Source of the DNA: Microbacterium sp. p3-SID336 | GTDB lineage: Bacteria; Actinomycetota; Actinomycetes; Actinomycetales; Microbacteriaceae | Assembly (NCBI RefSeq): GCF_025143365.1 | Contig: NZ_JALXPE010000083.1 | Span: 1 to 13,882, forward strand | Length of the DNA stretch: 13,882 nucleotides | Reading direction: 5' to 3' | Shown: positions 7,755 to 13,496 of the stretch, piece by piece | How positions within the stretch are numbered: the first letter of the stretch is position 1 | Layout: every line of letters starts with the position of its first letter | The notes under the pieces: generated by a model | The model's input: only the letters and a program-made list of their open reading frames with translations | What the model was told of the DNA's origin: nothing | The model's database searches: none | Position numbers and translations under genes: made by a program

Positions 7755-7783
7755 ACGATACCGAAATCGATTTCAGTGCACCA
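7755..7783 (-). promoter_or_regulatory. Candidate promoter of the DUF4185 gene
   Basis: The minus strand has a -10-like TATCGT (complement at 7755-7760), 35 nt upstream of the ATG at 7719. The -35 region is poor (TGGTGC at 17-nt spacing). The operator ends 2 nt upstream of the -10 box, nearly the same geometry as at the ABC operon promoter (3 nt). The leader would be about 28 nt and contains the GAGGAG ribosome binding site. Confidence 0.4.
7763..7774. promoter_or_regulatory. LacI-type operator GAAATCGATTTC (copy 2)
   Basis: Second perfect copy of the 12-bp palindrome, with identical flanking bases (C on the left, A on the right) to the copy at 6533-6544. It lies just upstream of the -10 box of the DUF4185 lipoprotein gene. 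Two exact copies in one window, both in promoter positions of sugar genes, argue for one regulon. Confidence 0.7.
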
Positions 7784-7865
7784 GGCCCTGTGTACGTGAT
7801 GGATCGCGTCGTGAACGGTCGCTGGCTTCGCGGTCGACGGAGGCCCGCCAGCCCCCGAAGGGACA

Positions 7866-7874
7866 TGACATAAT
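7866..7874 (+). promoter_or_regulatory. Candidate extended -10 promoter for the accessory gene cluster
   Basis: TGACATAAT combines an extended -10 TGN with CATAAT (5 of 6 to TATAAT). No good -35 is visible at 16-18 nt. It is the most AT-rich spot between the divergent units and would start a transcript near 7881 running into the plus-strand cluster. The rest of 7784-7865 holds only a 6-bp inverted repeat (GCTGGC 7821-7826 / GCCAGC 7847-7852) and no gene I can support. Confidence 0.3.
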
Positions 7875-7978
7875 CTCCCCGTCCGGATTCGCCGATATGG
7901 ATCCGCGCGTGACTTCAGTCCGAACCTGGCCGCCGACGACGACGTGGCGGCGTCCTCACCCGAAGGGCTACCCATTCG

Positions 7979-8065
7979 ATGACCAGACACGGGCAGGCGG
8001 TCGCGCCCTTCCCCGAAGACGTGACACCGCACTCGCGCTCCGTCACACCGATCGCCTCCCCGTGA
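7979..8065 (+). other. Small ORF or frameshifted N-terminus of the next gene
   Basis: 28 codons from ATG 7979 (MTRHGQAVAPFPEDV...) ending with TGA at 8063-8065, which overlaps a GTG at 8062 as GTGA. A GAAGGG at 7962-7967 could serve as ribosome binding site. Third codon positions are G/C in 24 of 28 codons here, against 17 of 27 in the frame that continues into the gene beyond 8062. So this frame looks like the true coding frame upstream. Either it is a coupled leader peptide or it is the real N-terminus, separated by a one-base loss in the CCCC run at about 8058-8061. Confidence 0.4.
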
Positions 8066-8601
8066 TCACGCTCAGTGAGCTGCTTTTCGTCGACGCTCCA
8101 GAAGACGCGAAGGGCGAAGACCCCTTCATTTCCGAAGTGGATGCGTTCCTCGAAGCGCAAGTCAATGCCGTGCACTTCGACGCCATCACCGCGACTCTGG
8201 GCATCCTGTGCGATCTGCGGACCGCTCTGCAGCTCGACGAAACGAACACGGGACTTCTCGTTCTGCGAGGCGTGAGCCTGCTGGAGTGGTCCGGCGCAAC
8301 CGGCCGTCCGAGGATGTCGTGGAAGGTGGTGGGCTCCACGGTTCAGCCACTCGGTACGAACCTGGAACTCCACTTCGCACTGACTCCGGCCGCGGATCTC
8401 CGGGTCGGCGGGCGAAGCGCTGTCTTCCACTCGCTCGACGTGCCGGCGGTCGGAGAGATCCCCGACTTCACTTCGCATACGGATCAGGAGGTGCGCAGCA
8501 TGTCCCCACAATGGGACTCCGCCGCGCACATCATCCGCACGACGCCGCTGACACCGCGGCCCGGCGAGGTTTCCCTCTTCGTCAATGGCAAGGGTGCGTG
8601 A
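8062..8601 (+). CDS. Uncharacterised soluble protein, N-terminus uncertain
   Basis: 179 residues if started at GTG 8062 (V-I-T-L-S-E-L-L-F-V-D-A-P). The same frame is open upstream to ATG 7897 (234 residues), but that stretch is Arg-rich and has poor third-position GC. A natural 207-residue protein would arise if the small ORF at 7979 were joined by one extra base. No signal peptide or membrane segment is visible. Recognisable blocks are HFDAITATLGILCDLRTALQ, ETNTGLLVLRGVSLLEWSG and FHSLDVPAVGEIPDF. I recall this type of sequence among uncharacterised actinobacterial proteins but cannot name a family. The stop overlaps the next start by one base (TGATG, 8599-8603), so it is co-transcribed with the membrane genes that follow. 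An immunity-type role is possible but unproven. Confidence 0.65.
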   Translation: MITLSELLFVDAPEDAKGEDPFISEVDAFLEAQVNAVHFDAITATLGILCDLRTALQLDETNTGLLVLRGVSLLEWSGATGRPRMSWKVVGSTVQPLGTNLELHFALTPAADLRVGGRSAVFHSLDVPAVGEIPDFTSHTDQEVRSMSPQWDSAAHIIRTTPLTPRPGEVSLFVNGKGA

Positions 8602-8843
8602 TGGCTGCGGATAACTTCATCGTGCTCGGGTTGGGGGTCGTCCTCCTCGTTCTCGGCCCCCTCGTGGTGCGCAACCGTCAAAGGCTCTTCGATATCACCG
8701 CGGACGCCAATCGCGCCCTGGGCGGCGCGGCCGGTCGCGAGGTCGCCAAACGCGGCAGCGCCGCGTGGGTGGGCGCGTGCGGCATCGCGATGATCGTATT
8801 CGGGCTCATCGCAATTCTCATGGGCTTGTTCGTGCGGGGCTGA
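8601..8843 (+). CDS. Two-helix membrane mini-protein (cluster member A)
   Basis: 80 residues. TM1 is about FIVLGLGVVLLVLGPLVV (6-23). A basic loop follows containing RNRQRLFDITADANRALGG (24-42). TM2 is about AAWVGACGIAMIVFGLIAIL (54-73). The start overlaps the previous stop by one base; AGGG lies just upstream. It shares the layout TM - basic loop with a hydrophobic F/L pattern - glycine-rich TM with the products at 8848, 9794 and 13186. Function unknown. Confidence 0.75.
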   Translation: MAADNFIVLGLGVVLLVLGPLVVRNRQRLFDITADANRALGGAAGREVAKRGSAAWVGACGIAMIVFGLIAILMGLFVRG

Positions 8844-8847
8844 GGGA

Positions 8848-9105
8848 ATGCAGACGTTCACTGTGGTGTGCATCGCCACGGGCATCGCCATCCTCCTCGC
8901 GGGAGCCATCATGCTTCTTACACGAACGCGCCTGCTGGCGTTCGTACGCGCACGCTACGCGGCCGTCCTGAGCGAGGATCGGCTCTCCGCGCAGGACGTC
9001 GCGCGGAGAATGCCCCGGATGCGCGCCATCATCGTCATCGCAACCGGGTTCCTGCTCTTCGGCGGCGCCCTGTTGACCCTGGGATTGTTTCGAGCGCTGG
9101 CGTGA
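8848..9105 (+). CDS. Two-helix membrane mini-protein (cluster member B)
   Basis: 85 residues. TM1 is about VVCIATGIAILLAGAIMLL (6-24). The basic loop carries TRTRLLAFVRARYAAVL (25-41) and VARRMPRMR. TM2 is about IIVIATGFLLFGGALLTLGL (61-80). It starts 4 nt after the previous stop with GAGGGA directly upstream. The R-x-R-L-x-x-F pattern in the loop also occurs in the product at 9794 and in variant form in the neighbours. An 18-codon GTG ORF overlaps its stop at 9102 but is too short to support. Confidence 0.75.
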   Translation: MQTFTVVCIATGIAILLAGAIMLLTRTRLLAFVRARYAAVLSEDRLSAQDVARRMPRMRAIIVIATGFLLFGGALLTLGLFRALA

Positions 9106-9165
9106 CCGCGCAGGAGCCGTCGCCAATCGTGGCCGTCCGCGCTGCACGGGAGGACTGAGGCAGTA

Positions 9166-9684
9166 GTGGATGCTCAATGCGTTACGGCGGGGACCGCCTA
9201 CCTCGTGGCGTTTGGTTTCGGAATAGCAGCCGTCGTCGTCAGCCCTTGGCTCGTTCTCGCTATGCGCGCCGCCTACAGCAATGAAGGAGGCTTCCGACGC
9301 GGCCTGTTGAATGCGACACCGTTGTGGGCGACCGCTGTCCCAGGTGTCGTCCTGCTGTTCCAGAGCGGCAATTCCCTTGTCGATATCGCGCTGTCCTGCA
9401 TTCCGCCCAGCCGCCCGGGTGCCCTCGGCGGCGTGGCTCTCGGGGCGGGAGGAGCCGCCGCGGCCATCGCGGTGGTGCGGCTGGTGGCTGGACGCATCCG
9501 CGTCGATCGCCGTCGTCGTATCGAAACCCGTGACGAGAGTGCTTCGGCGAATCGGTCGACCGACTCGCCCTCGGGGCCGGTGGCTTGCGACGTTTCGCCC
9601 ACGCGACGACGCGTCATCGTCGAGTACAGCGTCGCCTATGGCGCGGCGGTTGTCCTCACCATCGCGGGCTTCGCGCTCTGGTAG
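9166..9684 (+). CDS. Uncharacterised multi-pass membrane protein
   Basis: 172 residues from GTG 9166 (M-D-A-Q-C-V-T-A-G-T), with GAGG at 9157-9160 and GGGAGG at 9148-9153 upstream. Four membrane segments are likely: about 10-32, 49-65 (ATPLWATAVPGVVLLFQ), 85-107 (alanine/glycine-rich, ending VVRLVAG) and the C-terminal 150-172 (VEYSVAYGAAVVLTIAGFAL). A polar linker rich in Arg, Ser and Thr (about 108-148) separates the last two. Two cysteines lie outside the helices. I do not recognise the family. It follows member B by 60 nt and is probably in the same transcript. Confidence 0.75.
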   Translation: MDAQCVTAGTAYLVAFGFGIAAVVVSPWLVLAMRAAYSNEGGFRRGLLNATPLWATAVPGVVLLFQSGNSLVDIALSCIPPSRPGALGGVALGAGGAAAAIAVVRLVAGRIRVDRRRRIETRDESASANRSTDSPSGPVACDVSPTRRRVIVEYSVAYGAAVVLTIAGFALW

Positions 9685-9793
9685 GCCCATCTGGTCACAG
9701 TTCTGCAGATCGCACACCTGCTGGCTTTTCGTGCCCGAGCACTTTCATGCCACAGTGTCGGAAGAAACTCCAACATCGACAGGAGCGGTGAGA

Positions 9794-10051
9794 ATGCCCG
9801 ACATCAGTGTCGATACGGTCGTTCCGAATCTGATCGTCGCGGTGTTGGGGTTTGTGGTGATCCGCCGCGCCCGTCTCAACGAGTTCGTTTTCTCAGCGCA
9901 GAAGTCGATGCTCGGCGAGCGGTACGCGCGCGCATCGGCGGGTCGGCAGACGCCGTGGATGATGGGCACGGTGTGGGTCGGCATCATTGGAGTCGGACTG
10001 GCGATGATGGCAGCCGGAGTTGCCGGCGCGATCCGAAACATCGTTCTATGA
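9794..10051 (+). CDS. Two-helix membrane mini-protein (cluster member C)
   Basis: 85 residues. ATG 9794 has AGGAG at 9781-9785. TM1 is about VVPNLIVAVLGFVVI (9-23). The basic loop contains RRARLNEFVFSAQKSMLGER. TM2 is about MMGTVWVGIIGVGLAMMAAGVAG (56-78). It follows a 109-nt gap (9685-9793) in which I see no gene and no convincing promoter. The stop overlaps the TPR-protein start as ATGA (10048-10051), suggesting the two products are made together. Same layout as members A, B and D. Confidence 0.8.
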   Translation: MPDISVDTVVPNLIVAVLGFVVIRRARLNEFVFSAQKSMLGERYARASAGRQTPWMMGTVWVGIIGVGLAMMAAGVAGAIRNIVL

Positions 10052-10821
10052 CACGTAGACGTATGTACGGAGCACAGGGATTCGGCCAGGGCGGCTTCCT
10101 GTCTTTCCTTCGCGACAACAGGGGCACTTCCGGTGACGTCGATCGTGAGCTTCTCCTGCGGTTGATTCCGGACCTCGATGTCGACCACCTTCCCGAACGG
10201 ATCGACACCGACGCGGATGGTCTCTTCCATCTGGCGGCGGTCGTCTGGGATGTCGATGAGCGTCTGGCACTGTCGATGTTCCGTGAGGCCGCGGACGCCG
10301 GGTCGTGGGATGCCCTTGCTGCCCTCGGCGAGGGCGAGAACTGGCTGGGCGATCACGACCAGGCGGTGGTGCACCTTCGAGCCGCACTCGACCTTCGCCC
10401 GGACGGTCACGCACGGCTGGAGGGTCTGCTCGGGGAGAGTCTGGTCCTCAGTACGGAACCCGGCGATCCTCGAGAGATCGAGCGGCTCCTCGCGGCGGGT
10501 CTCCAGGACTCTCCGGAGTTCGCGCTTCCGTTGGCGCGGCTCCTGCTGAGTGAGGGACGGGTCGAGGAGGGGCGGACACGAGCGGAGTGGGCCGTCGAGG
10601 CCGAGGTGTACGGAGCGGCGCTGCTCCTCGGCAACCTCTTGAGCGAAACGCCGGACAGCACCGACGCCGCCGAAGCGGCGTATTGGCGCGGAATCTCCAC
10701 CGGCGACGCCCACTGCGCCCACCACCTTGCGGTGCTGCTGCAGCAGCGCGGTGAGGACGAACGCTCCAGAGAACTCCATCGACTCGCCAGGTCGATGGGC
10801 GACCCCTCGCCCATCGAGTGA
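10048..10821 (+). CDS. TPR/Sel1-like repeat protein
   Basis: 257 residues, soluble, acidic and helical. Repeats of the TPR/Sel1 kind are visible by eye: LALSMFREAADAGSWDALAA (about 76-95), GDHDQAVVHLRAALDLRPDG, and near the C-terminus DAAEAAYWRGISTGDAHCAH followed by HLAVLLQQRGEDERSRELHR. Such repeats serve as protein-protein scaffolds. Start: ATG 10048 in ATGA overlap with the upstream mini-membrane protein; ATG 10063 is an in-frame alternative. A role as cytoplasmic partner of the membrane proteins in this cluster is inference. Confidence 0.8.
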   Translation: MTRRRMYGAQGFGQGGFLSFLRDNRGTSGDVDRELLLRLIPDLDVDHLPERIDTDADGLFHLAAVVWDVDERLALSMFREAADAGSWDALAALGEGENWLGDHDQAVVHLRAALDLRPDGHARLEGLLGESLVLSTEPGDPREIERLLAAGLQDSPEFALPLARLLLSEGRVEEGRTRAEWAVEAEVYGAALLLGNLLSETPDSTDAAEAAYWRGISTGDAHCAHHLAVLLQQRGEDERSRELHRLARSMGDPSPIE

Positions 10822-10836
10822 CGGGCAGACTTCGTC

Positions 10837-11316
10837 ATGATGATCGCGTCGTTCTCGTCCGCGCAGGCGGAAGCGGGTGAAGCACGGAGTGCATCGACCG
10901 GAGCACGGATCGGGGCGCTTCTCTGGGGCGCTGCAGCGACCGGGCTGTTCGTGCTGCTGGGACTCGAGAGCAACATGTGGTGGATCGGTCTGCCCGTCTA
11001 CGCGTTCGTCGCCGCGGCGCTCGTGCGTTCTGCCTGGCTCGGCGTCTGGGTCTCGCCGGGAGCAGTGAAGGTGGTCTCCTGGTTCCGTACGCAGCGCTTC
11101 CGGGCCGGCGAGGTGTCGGCTGTGGAGCTGGTCCCCTACTTCGGCATGGGCGGTGCCTCCGTCGGATGGCTGCCTGTCGTCGGTTCCGTCCGGATGATCG
11201 AGGTCGAGCTGACGAGCGGTCGGCGCGTCTGGCTGCCCTCAACCATCGGCAGGCGGAACGGCGTCCTCCGGCTCGCGAGGACGATGCGCGCGGCGCTGGG
11301 CCTCAGTATCCATTGA
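10837..11316 (+). CDS. Membrane-anchored bacterial PH-like domain protein
   Basis: 159 residues. Two adjacent membrane helices (about 28-43 and 47-66) are followed by a beta-rich domain: GVWVSPGAVKVVSWFRTQRF (about 70-89), RAGEVSAVELVPYFGMGG, then VRMIEVELTSGRRVWLPST and a C-terminal helix RLARTMRAALGL. This is the pattern of the bPH_6-type bacterial pleckstrin-homology domain common in actinobacteria (two TM plus PH). Biochemical role of that family is largely unknown. ATG 10837 and ATG 10840 are equivalent starts; no strong ribosome binding site is seen. It follows the TPR gene by 15 nt. Confidence 0.8.
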   Translation: MMIASFSSAQAEAGEARSASTGARIGALLWGAAATGLFVLLGLESNMWWIGLPVYAFVAAALVRSAWLGVWVSPGAVKVVSWFRTQRFRAGEVSAVELVPYFGMGGASVGWLPVVGSVRMIEVELTSGRRVWLPSTIGRRNGVLRLARTMRAALGLSIH

Positions 11317-11351
11317 CCTCAGCGGTGTGCCGGCAGACGAACACCCGGGCG

Positions 11352-11380
11352 CGGGAAGGAATGCGTGCATCTCCTTCCCG
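11352..11380 (+). terminator. Strong stem-loop, possible terminator without U-tract
   Basis: A perfect 9-bp stem CGGGAAGGA (11352-11360) / TCCTTCCCG (11372-11380). An inner ATG/CAT pairing (11361-11363 with 11368-11370) adds to it, leaving a CGTG loop and one bulged C. It lies 35 nt after the PH-protein stop. No T-run follows, which is common in high-GC actinobacteria. It could end the first half of the cluster or act as a processing or stability element. Confidence 0.5.
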
Positions 11381-11408
11381 GAGACCGCAGCCCGTTGCCA
11401 CTGGTTGA

Positions 11409-11424
11409 CCGACCTCACGGTCGG
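11409..11424 (+). promoter_or_regulatory. Hairpin directly upstream of the 11427 start
   Basis: CCGACC (11409-11414) and GGTCGG (11419-11424) form a 6-bp stem with a TCAC loop ending 2 nt before ATG 11427. The only weak ribosome-binding-like bases (GGTCGGGA) fall in its 3' arm, so folding would hinder initiation there. Confidence 0.35.
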
Positions 11425-11426
11425 GA

Positions 11427-11840
11427 ATGATGGGGGTCGTGGAGACAATCACCCTCGACGACGTCGACGACCCCGTCCTCGACCTTCGTACATCGCGCCT
11501 CAGCGTCAGTGTGTTCGAGGTGGATGGATGGGTGGACCTCCAGGGCGGACGGCTTCTTTACGAAGCGAGGGACGCCGCCCACCGCAGAGTCGCCTGGCTG
11601 AGAAAGGACCCCTGGGAGCGAGTTCCCTTCACCGTGACGATCACCGGCGCTGCCGACTTTCACGTCCACGATCCGGAGAGGCTCGGCACGATCGTGCTGG
11701 ACAGCGTGACGCAGCGTTCGGACTCCGTCATATTGCGGGGAGTGATTCCGGGCGAGATTCACATCGCGAGGACGGAATCCTCGGCGCCGGTGTTCACCAT
11801 CGATCGAACGATCAGGCCGGACGATTGTCCACCCTCCTGA
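11427..11840 (+). CDS. Uncharacterised soluble beta-rich protein
   Basis: 137 residues from ATG 11427; alternatives are ATG 11430 and GTG 11439. No signal peptide or membrane helix. Composition suggests a beta-sheet protein: LDLRTSRLSVSVFEVDGWVD (about 18-37), VPFTVTITGAADFHVHDPER, GTIVLDSVTQRSDSVILRGV and PGEIHIARTE. No family recognised. The reading frame ends inside the start region of the next gene (16-nt overlap with a TTG start at 11825), so the two are probably linked. It could be a small immunity-type or accessory protein, but nothing in the sequence proves this. Confidence 0.65.
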   Translation: MMGVVETITLDDVDDPVLDLRTSRLSVSVFEVDGWVDLQGGRLLYEARDAAHRRVAWLRKDPWERVPFTVTITGAADFHVHDPERLGTIVLDSVTQRSDSVILRGVIPGEIHIARTESSAPVFTIDRTIRPDDCPPS

Positions 11841-12340
11841 CAGTTGCCTTCCTGGCAATGGGTGCGCTTCTGGTGACCTCGGCAACCGTCGTCGCAATTC
11901 ATCGTGGACGCGTGGGGCGGAATGTGAAAGCTGCGGGGATGACGGGCCGGCTCGCGCTGCCCGCATCCGGGGTCGGCCTGGGCGTGAGCCTGATTCAGTT
12001 CCTCGTCGCGATCGGTTGCTTCCTTCTCGCCTTCTCTCTACCTCAACGGCTGGGCGATGGCCGAGATGAGGCATCTCTCGTGCGTCTTTTGGAGATGATG
12101 TCGCCGTGGGGTGAGGTACTGACGGCTGGCGCGGTCGTCGTAGGTCTCGCCATGAGCATCACTGGTGCAATCTTCTTGAGTCGATGCTGGGCACATCGAG
12201 GGACATGGCAGACCGATCGCGGCCTGTCGGGGCTTCCGCGTCTCGACCGCCGCCTGCTCTACGGCAGGAGTGGCCTTCTCCTGGTCGGCGTGGTGGTCTT
12301 CGTGGGCGGCGTGCTCCTTCTCTTCTCGACCATCGCATGA
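11825..12340 (+). CDS. Uncharacterised four-helix membrane protein, probable TTG start
   Basis: 171 residues if started at TTG 11825 (L-S-T-L-L-T-V-A-F-L-A-M). This keeps a complete first membrane helix (about 2-24) and overlaps the preceding gene by 16 nt. ATG 11858 would cut that helix. The frame is open further upstream, but that stretch is an Arg-rich shadow of the 11427 gene. Further helices: GVGLGVSLIQFLVAIGCFLL (about 51-70), GEVLTAGAVVVGLAMSITGAIFL (about 97-119) and SGLLLVGVVVFVGGVLLLF (about 150-168). The overall layout resembles two copies of the two-helix mini-proteins joined together, but sequence similarity is not convincing. Function unknown. Confidence 0.65.
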   Translation: MSTLLTVAFLAMGALLVTSATVVAIHRGRVGRNVKAAGMTGRLALPASGVGLGVSLIQFLVAIGCFLLAFSLPQRLGDGRDEASLVRLLEMMSPWGEVLTAGAVVVGLAMSITGAIFLSRCWAHRGTWQTDRGLSGLPRLDRRLLYGRSGLLLVGVVVFVGGVLLLFSTIA

Positions 12341-12374
12341 CCGACTGCCTCGCCGACGCGAAAGGAAGGGAACC

Positions 12375-12872
12375 ATGATGACCCTCGACTACCGGATACG
12401 TCGGGACGCGAGCGGAGACGACGTGGCGTGGGCCCGGATCGACGGCGTCTCGCTGGGCTACTGGTGTTTCCTCGGTGACATCGTGCTCACGACGGACGAC
12501 GCAGACCTCAGTATGCTGTGGGGCTGGGTGCCGACACTCGGCTTTGCTCTCCAGATGACCCACGCAGCCCACAGGATCCAGGGCGGTGAACCGCAGACAC
12601 TGGAGATCCCCGGATCCGACCAGTGCCTTCGCTTCACCCCGCGTGGCAGACGGATTGAAATCGTCGCCGACTACAGCGAACAGCCGGCTTTCGTCTCAGC
12701 ACGGGAGCTGGTCGAGGCATCGGATCAGATGCTGGATCGACTGCGCGCGGACGTGGAGGGACGGCATCCGGGCCTCCTCGCCAACCGCCGCTATCGCGAC
12801 CTGGTCTCCCGAGTGGCACCCAGCTCTCGCCGTTCTCCGACCGACTACCCCGGGCAGAGCGGAGGCTCATGA
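12375..12872 (+). CDS. Uncharacterised soluble protein, immunity-like composition
   Basis: 165 residues. Start ATG 12375 (or 12378), preceded by GGAAGGG at 12364-12370, the best ribosome binding site of this stretch. No membrane segment. Visible blocks: GVSLGYWCFLGDIVLTTDDA (about 24-43), WGWVPTLGFALQMTHAAHRI (49-68), FTPRGRRIEIVADYSE and a C-terminal helix with MLDRLRADVEGRHPGLLANR. The beta-rich N-terminus followed by W-x-P-x-L-x-F-A and a late helix reminds me of small actinobacterial proteins found near toxin-immunity loci, but I cannot name a family. The stop overlaps the next start as ATGA (12869-12872). Confidence 0.75.
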   Translation: MMTLDYRIRRDASGDDVAWARIDGVSLGYWCFLGDIVLTTDDADLSMLWGWVPTLGFALQMTHAAHRIQGGEPQTLEIPGSDQCLRFTPRGRRIEIVADYSEQPAFVSARELVEASDQMLDRLRADVEGRHPGLLANRRYRDLVSRVAPSSRRSPTDYPGQSGGS

Positions 12873-13165
12873 AGAAGTTCACGCGCACGCTCGGGTGGTT
12901 CCTCTTCCTCTCGATTCGCGGGTTACTCCTGTGGGTCCTCGTCCCGGTCGCCGCCCTCTCCTGGCTGTGCGTCCACTCGTGGCTTCAGGGAGCCACACTC
13001 CGGCAATCGATCTGCTGGTACGAGATGAACGTCAATCTCGTCATCGCTCGAGGCCTCCTTCGCCCCTTCCTCGGTTCCGAGGTCCGCAGCGCGAGGTTCG
13101 TTACCCTTTCGCAGATGGGCGTGCTTCGTCCGCACAAGATCCATTTGCTTCTCACGGCGATCTAG
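12869..13165 (+). CDS. Small membrane-anchored protein
   Basis: 98 residues. A basic start (MKKFTRT) and one long hydrophobic segment, about WFLFLSIRGLLLWVLVPVAALSWLCV (10-35), are followed by an amphipathic C-terminal part (SICWYEMNVNLVIARGLLRP, about 47-66). The hydrophobic stretch may be a hairpin. It is not a clean signal peptide because no cleavage site is evident. The ATG overlaps the preceding stop by 4 nt, so translation is probably coupled. Family not recognised. Confidence 0.7.
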   Translation: MKKFTRTLGWFLFLSIRGLLLWVLVPVAALSWLCVHSWLQGATLRQSICWYEMNVNLVIARGLLRPFLGSEVRSARFVTLSQMGVLRPHKIHLLLTAI

Positions 13166-13185
13166 GTGAAAGGACTCACCGTCGA

Positions 13186-13428
13186 ATGATCCTCGGCGTT
13201 GCTATCGGGCTCGTGATCGTGACGGTCGGAGCCGCACTTCTTCTCGCCAGGCACGCGTTCTTGCGTTTCGCCCTGCGGTGGTTCCGACGGTTCTACGGTC
13301 AGCCCGTGGCCGACACGTTCGAGCATCGCGGAGAGAAGGGGGTCATCGTCGGCGCCGCCGGATCCATCGTGTTCGGCATCGTGCAGATCATCGTGACCGC
13401 CGTCGGGCACAGCCGGGCGGGCTTATGA
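13186..13428 (+). CDS. Two-helix membrane mini-protein (cluster member D)
   Basis: 80 residues. TM1 is about LGVAIGLVIVTVGAALLLA (3-21). The basic loop is RHAFLRFALRWFRRFYGQPV (22-41) and EHRGEKG. TM2 is about VIVGAAGSIVFGIVQIIVTAV (53-73). ATG 13186 lies 20 nt after the previous stop; GAAAGGA at 13168-13174 is a distant ribosome binding site. It shares the layout of the products at 8601, 8848 and 9794. Last gene of the plus-strand cluster, convergent with the HTH gene. Confidence 0.75.
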   Translation: MILGVAIGLVIVTVGAALLLARHAFLRFALRWFRRFYGQPVADTFEHRGEKGVIVGAAGSIVFGIVQIIVTAVGHSRAGL

Positions 13429-13451
13429 GTCATGCTGCGCGACTCCGCACC

Positions 13452-13485
13452 GGAGCCGGGGCCGGGCGCCCATTGGGCTGGCTCC
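13452..13485. terminator. Candidate bidirectional terminator between convergent genes
   Basis: Outer arms GGAGCC (13452-13457) / GGCTCC (13480-13485) enclose an inner stem GCCC (13468-13471) / GGGC (13475-13478) with loop ATT. It lies in the 68-nt gap between the plus-strand cluster and the minus-strand HTH gene. The stem is interrupted and has no T-run, so this is only a candidate. Confidence 0.35.
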
Positions 13486-13496
13486 CGCCACGGCGC

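Noticed and set aside
9102..9158. 18-codon GTG ORF overlapping the stop of the 8848 gene
   Set aside because: Too short, with no conservation visible; likely chance in high-GC sequence.
8818..9717. Minus-strand 299-codon frame opposite the mini-membrane genes
   Set aside because: Arg/Asp/Gln/His-rich low-complexity translation; the plus strand has consistent membrane proteins with overlapping starts.
11405..11433. TTGACC as a -35 box before the 11427 gene
   Set aside because: No acceptable -10 at 16-18 nt; the spacing runs into the start codon, and the bases are better explained by the hairpin at 11409-11424.
11327..11824. Upstream extension of the 11825 membrane protein frame
   Set aside because: Arg-rich shadow of the 11427 gene, with no membrane segments and atypical composition.
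12655..12662. GAAATCG half-site of the operator motif
   Set aside because: Only half of the palindrome, inside a coding region and far from the sugar genes.
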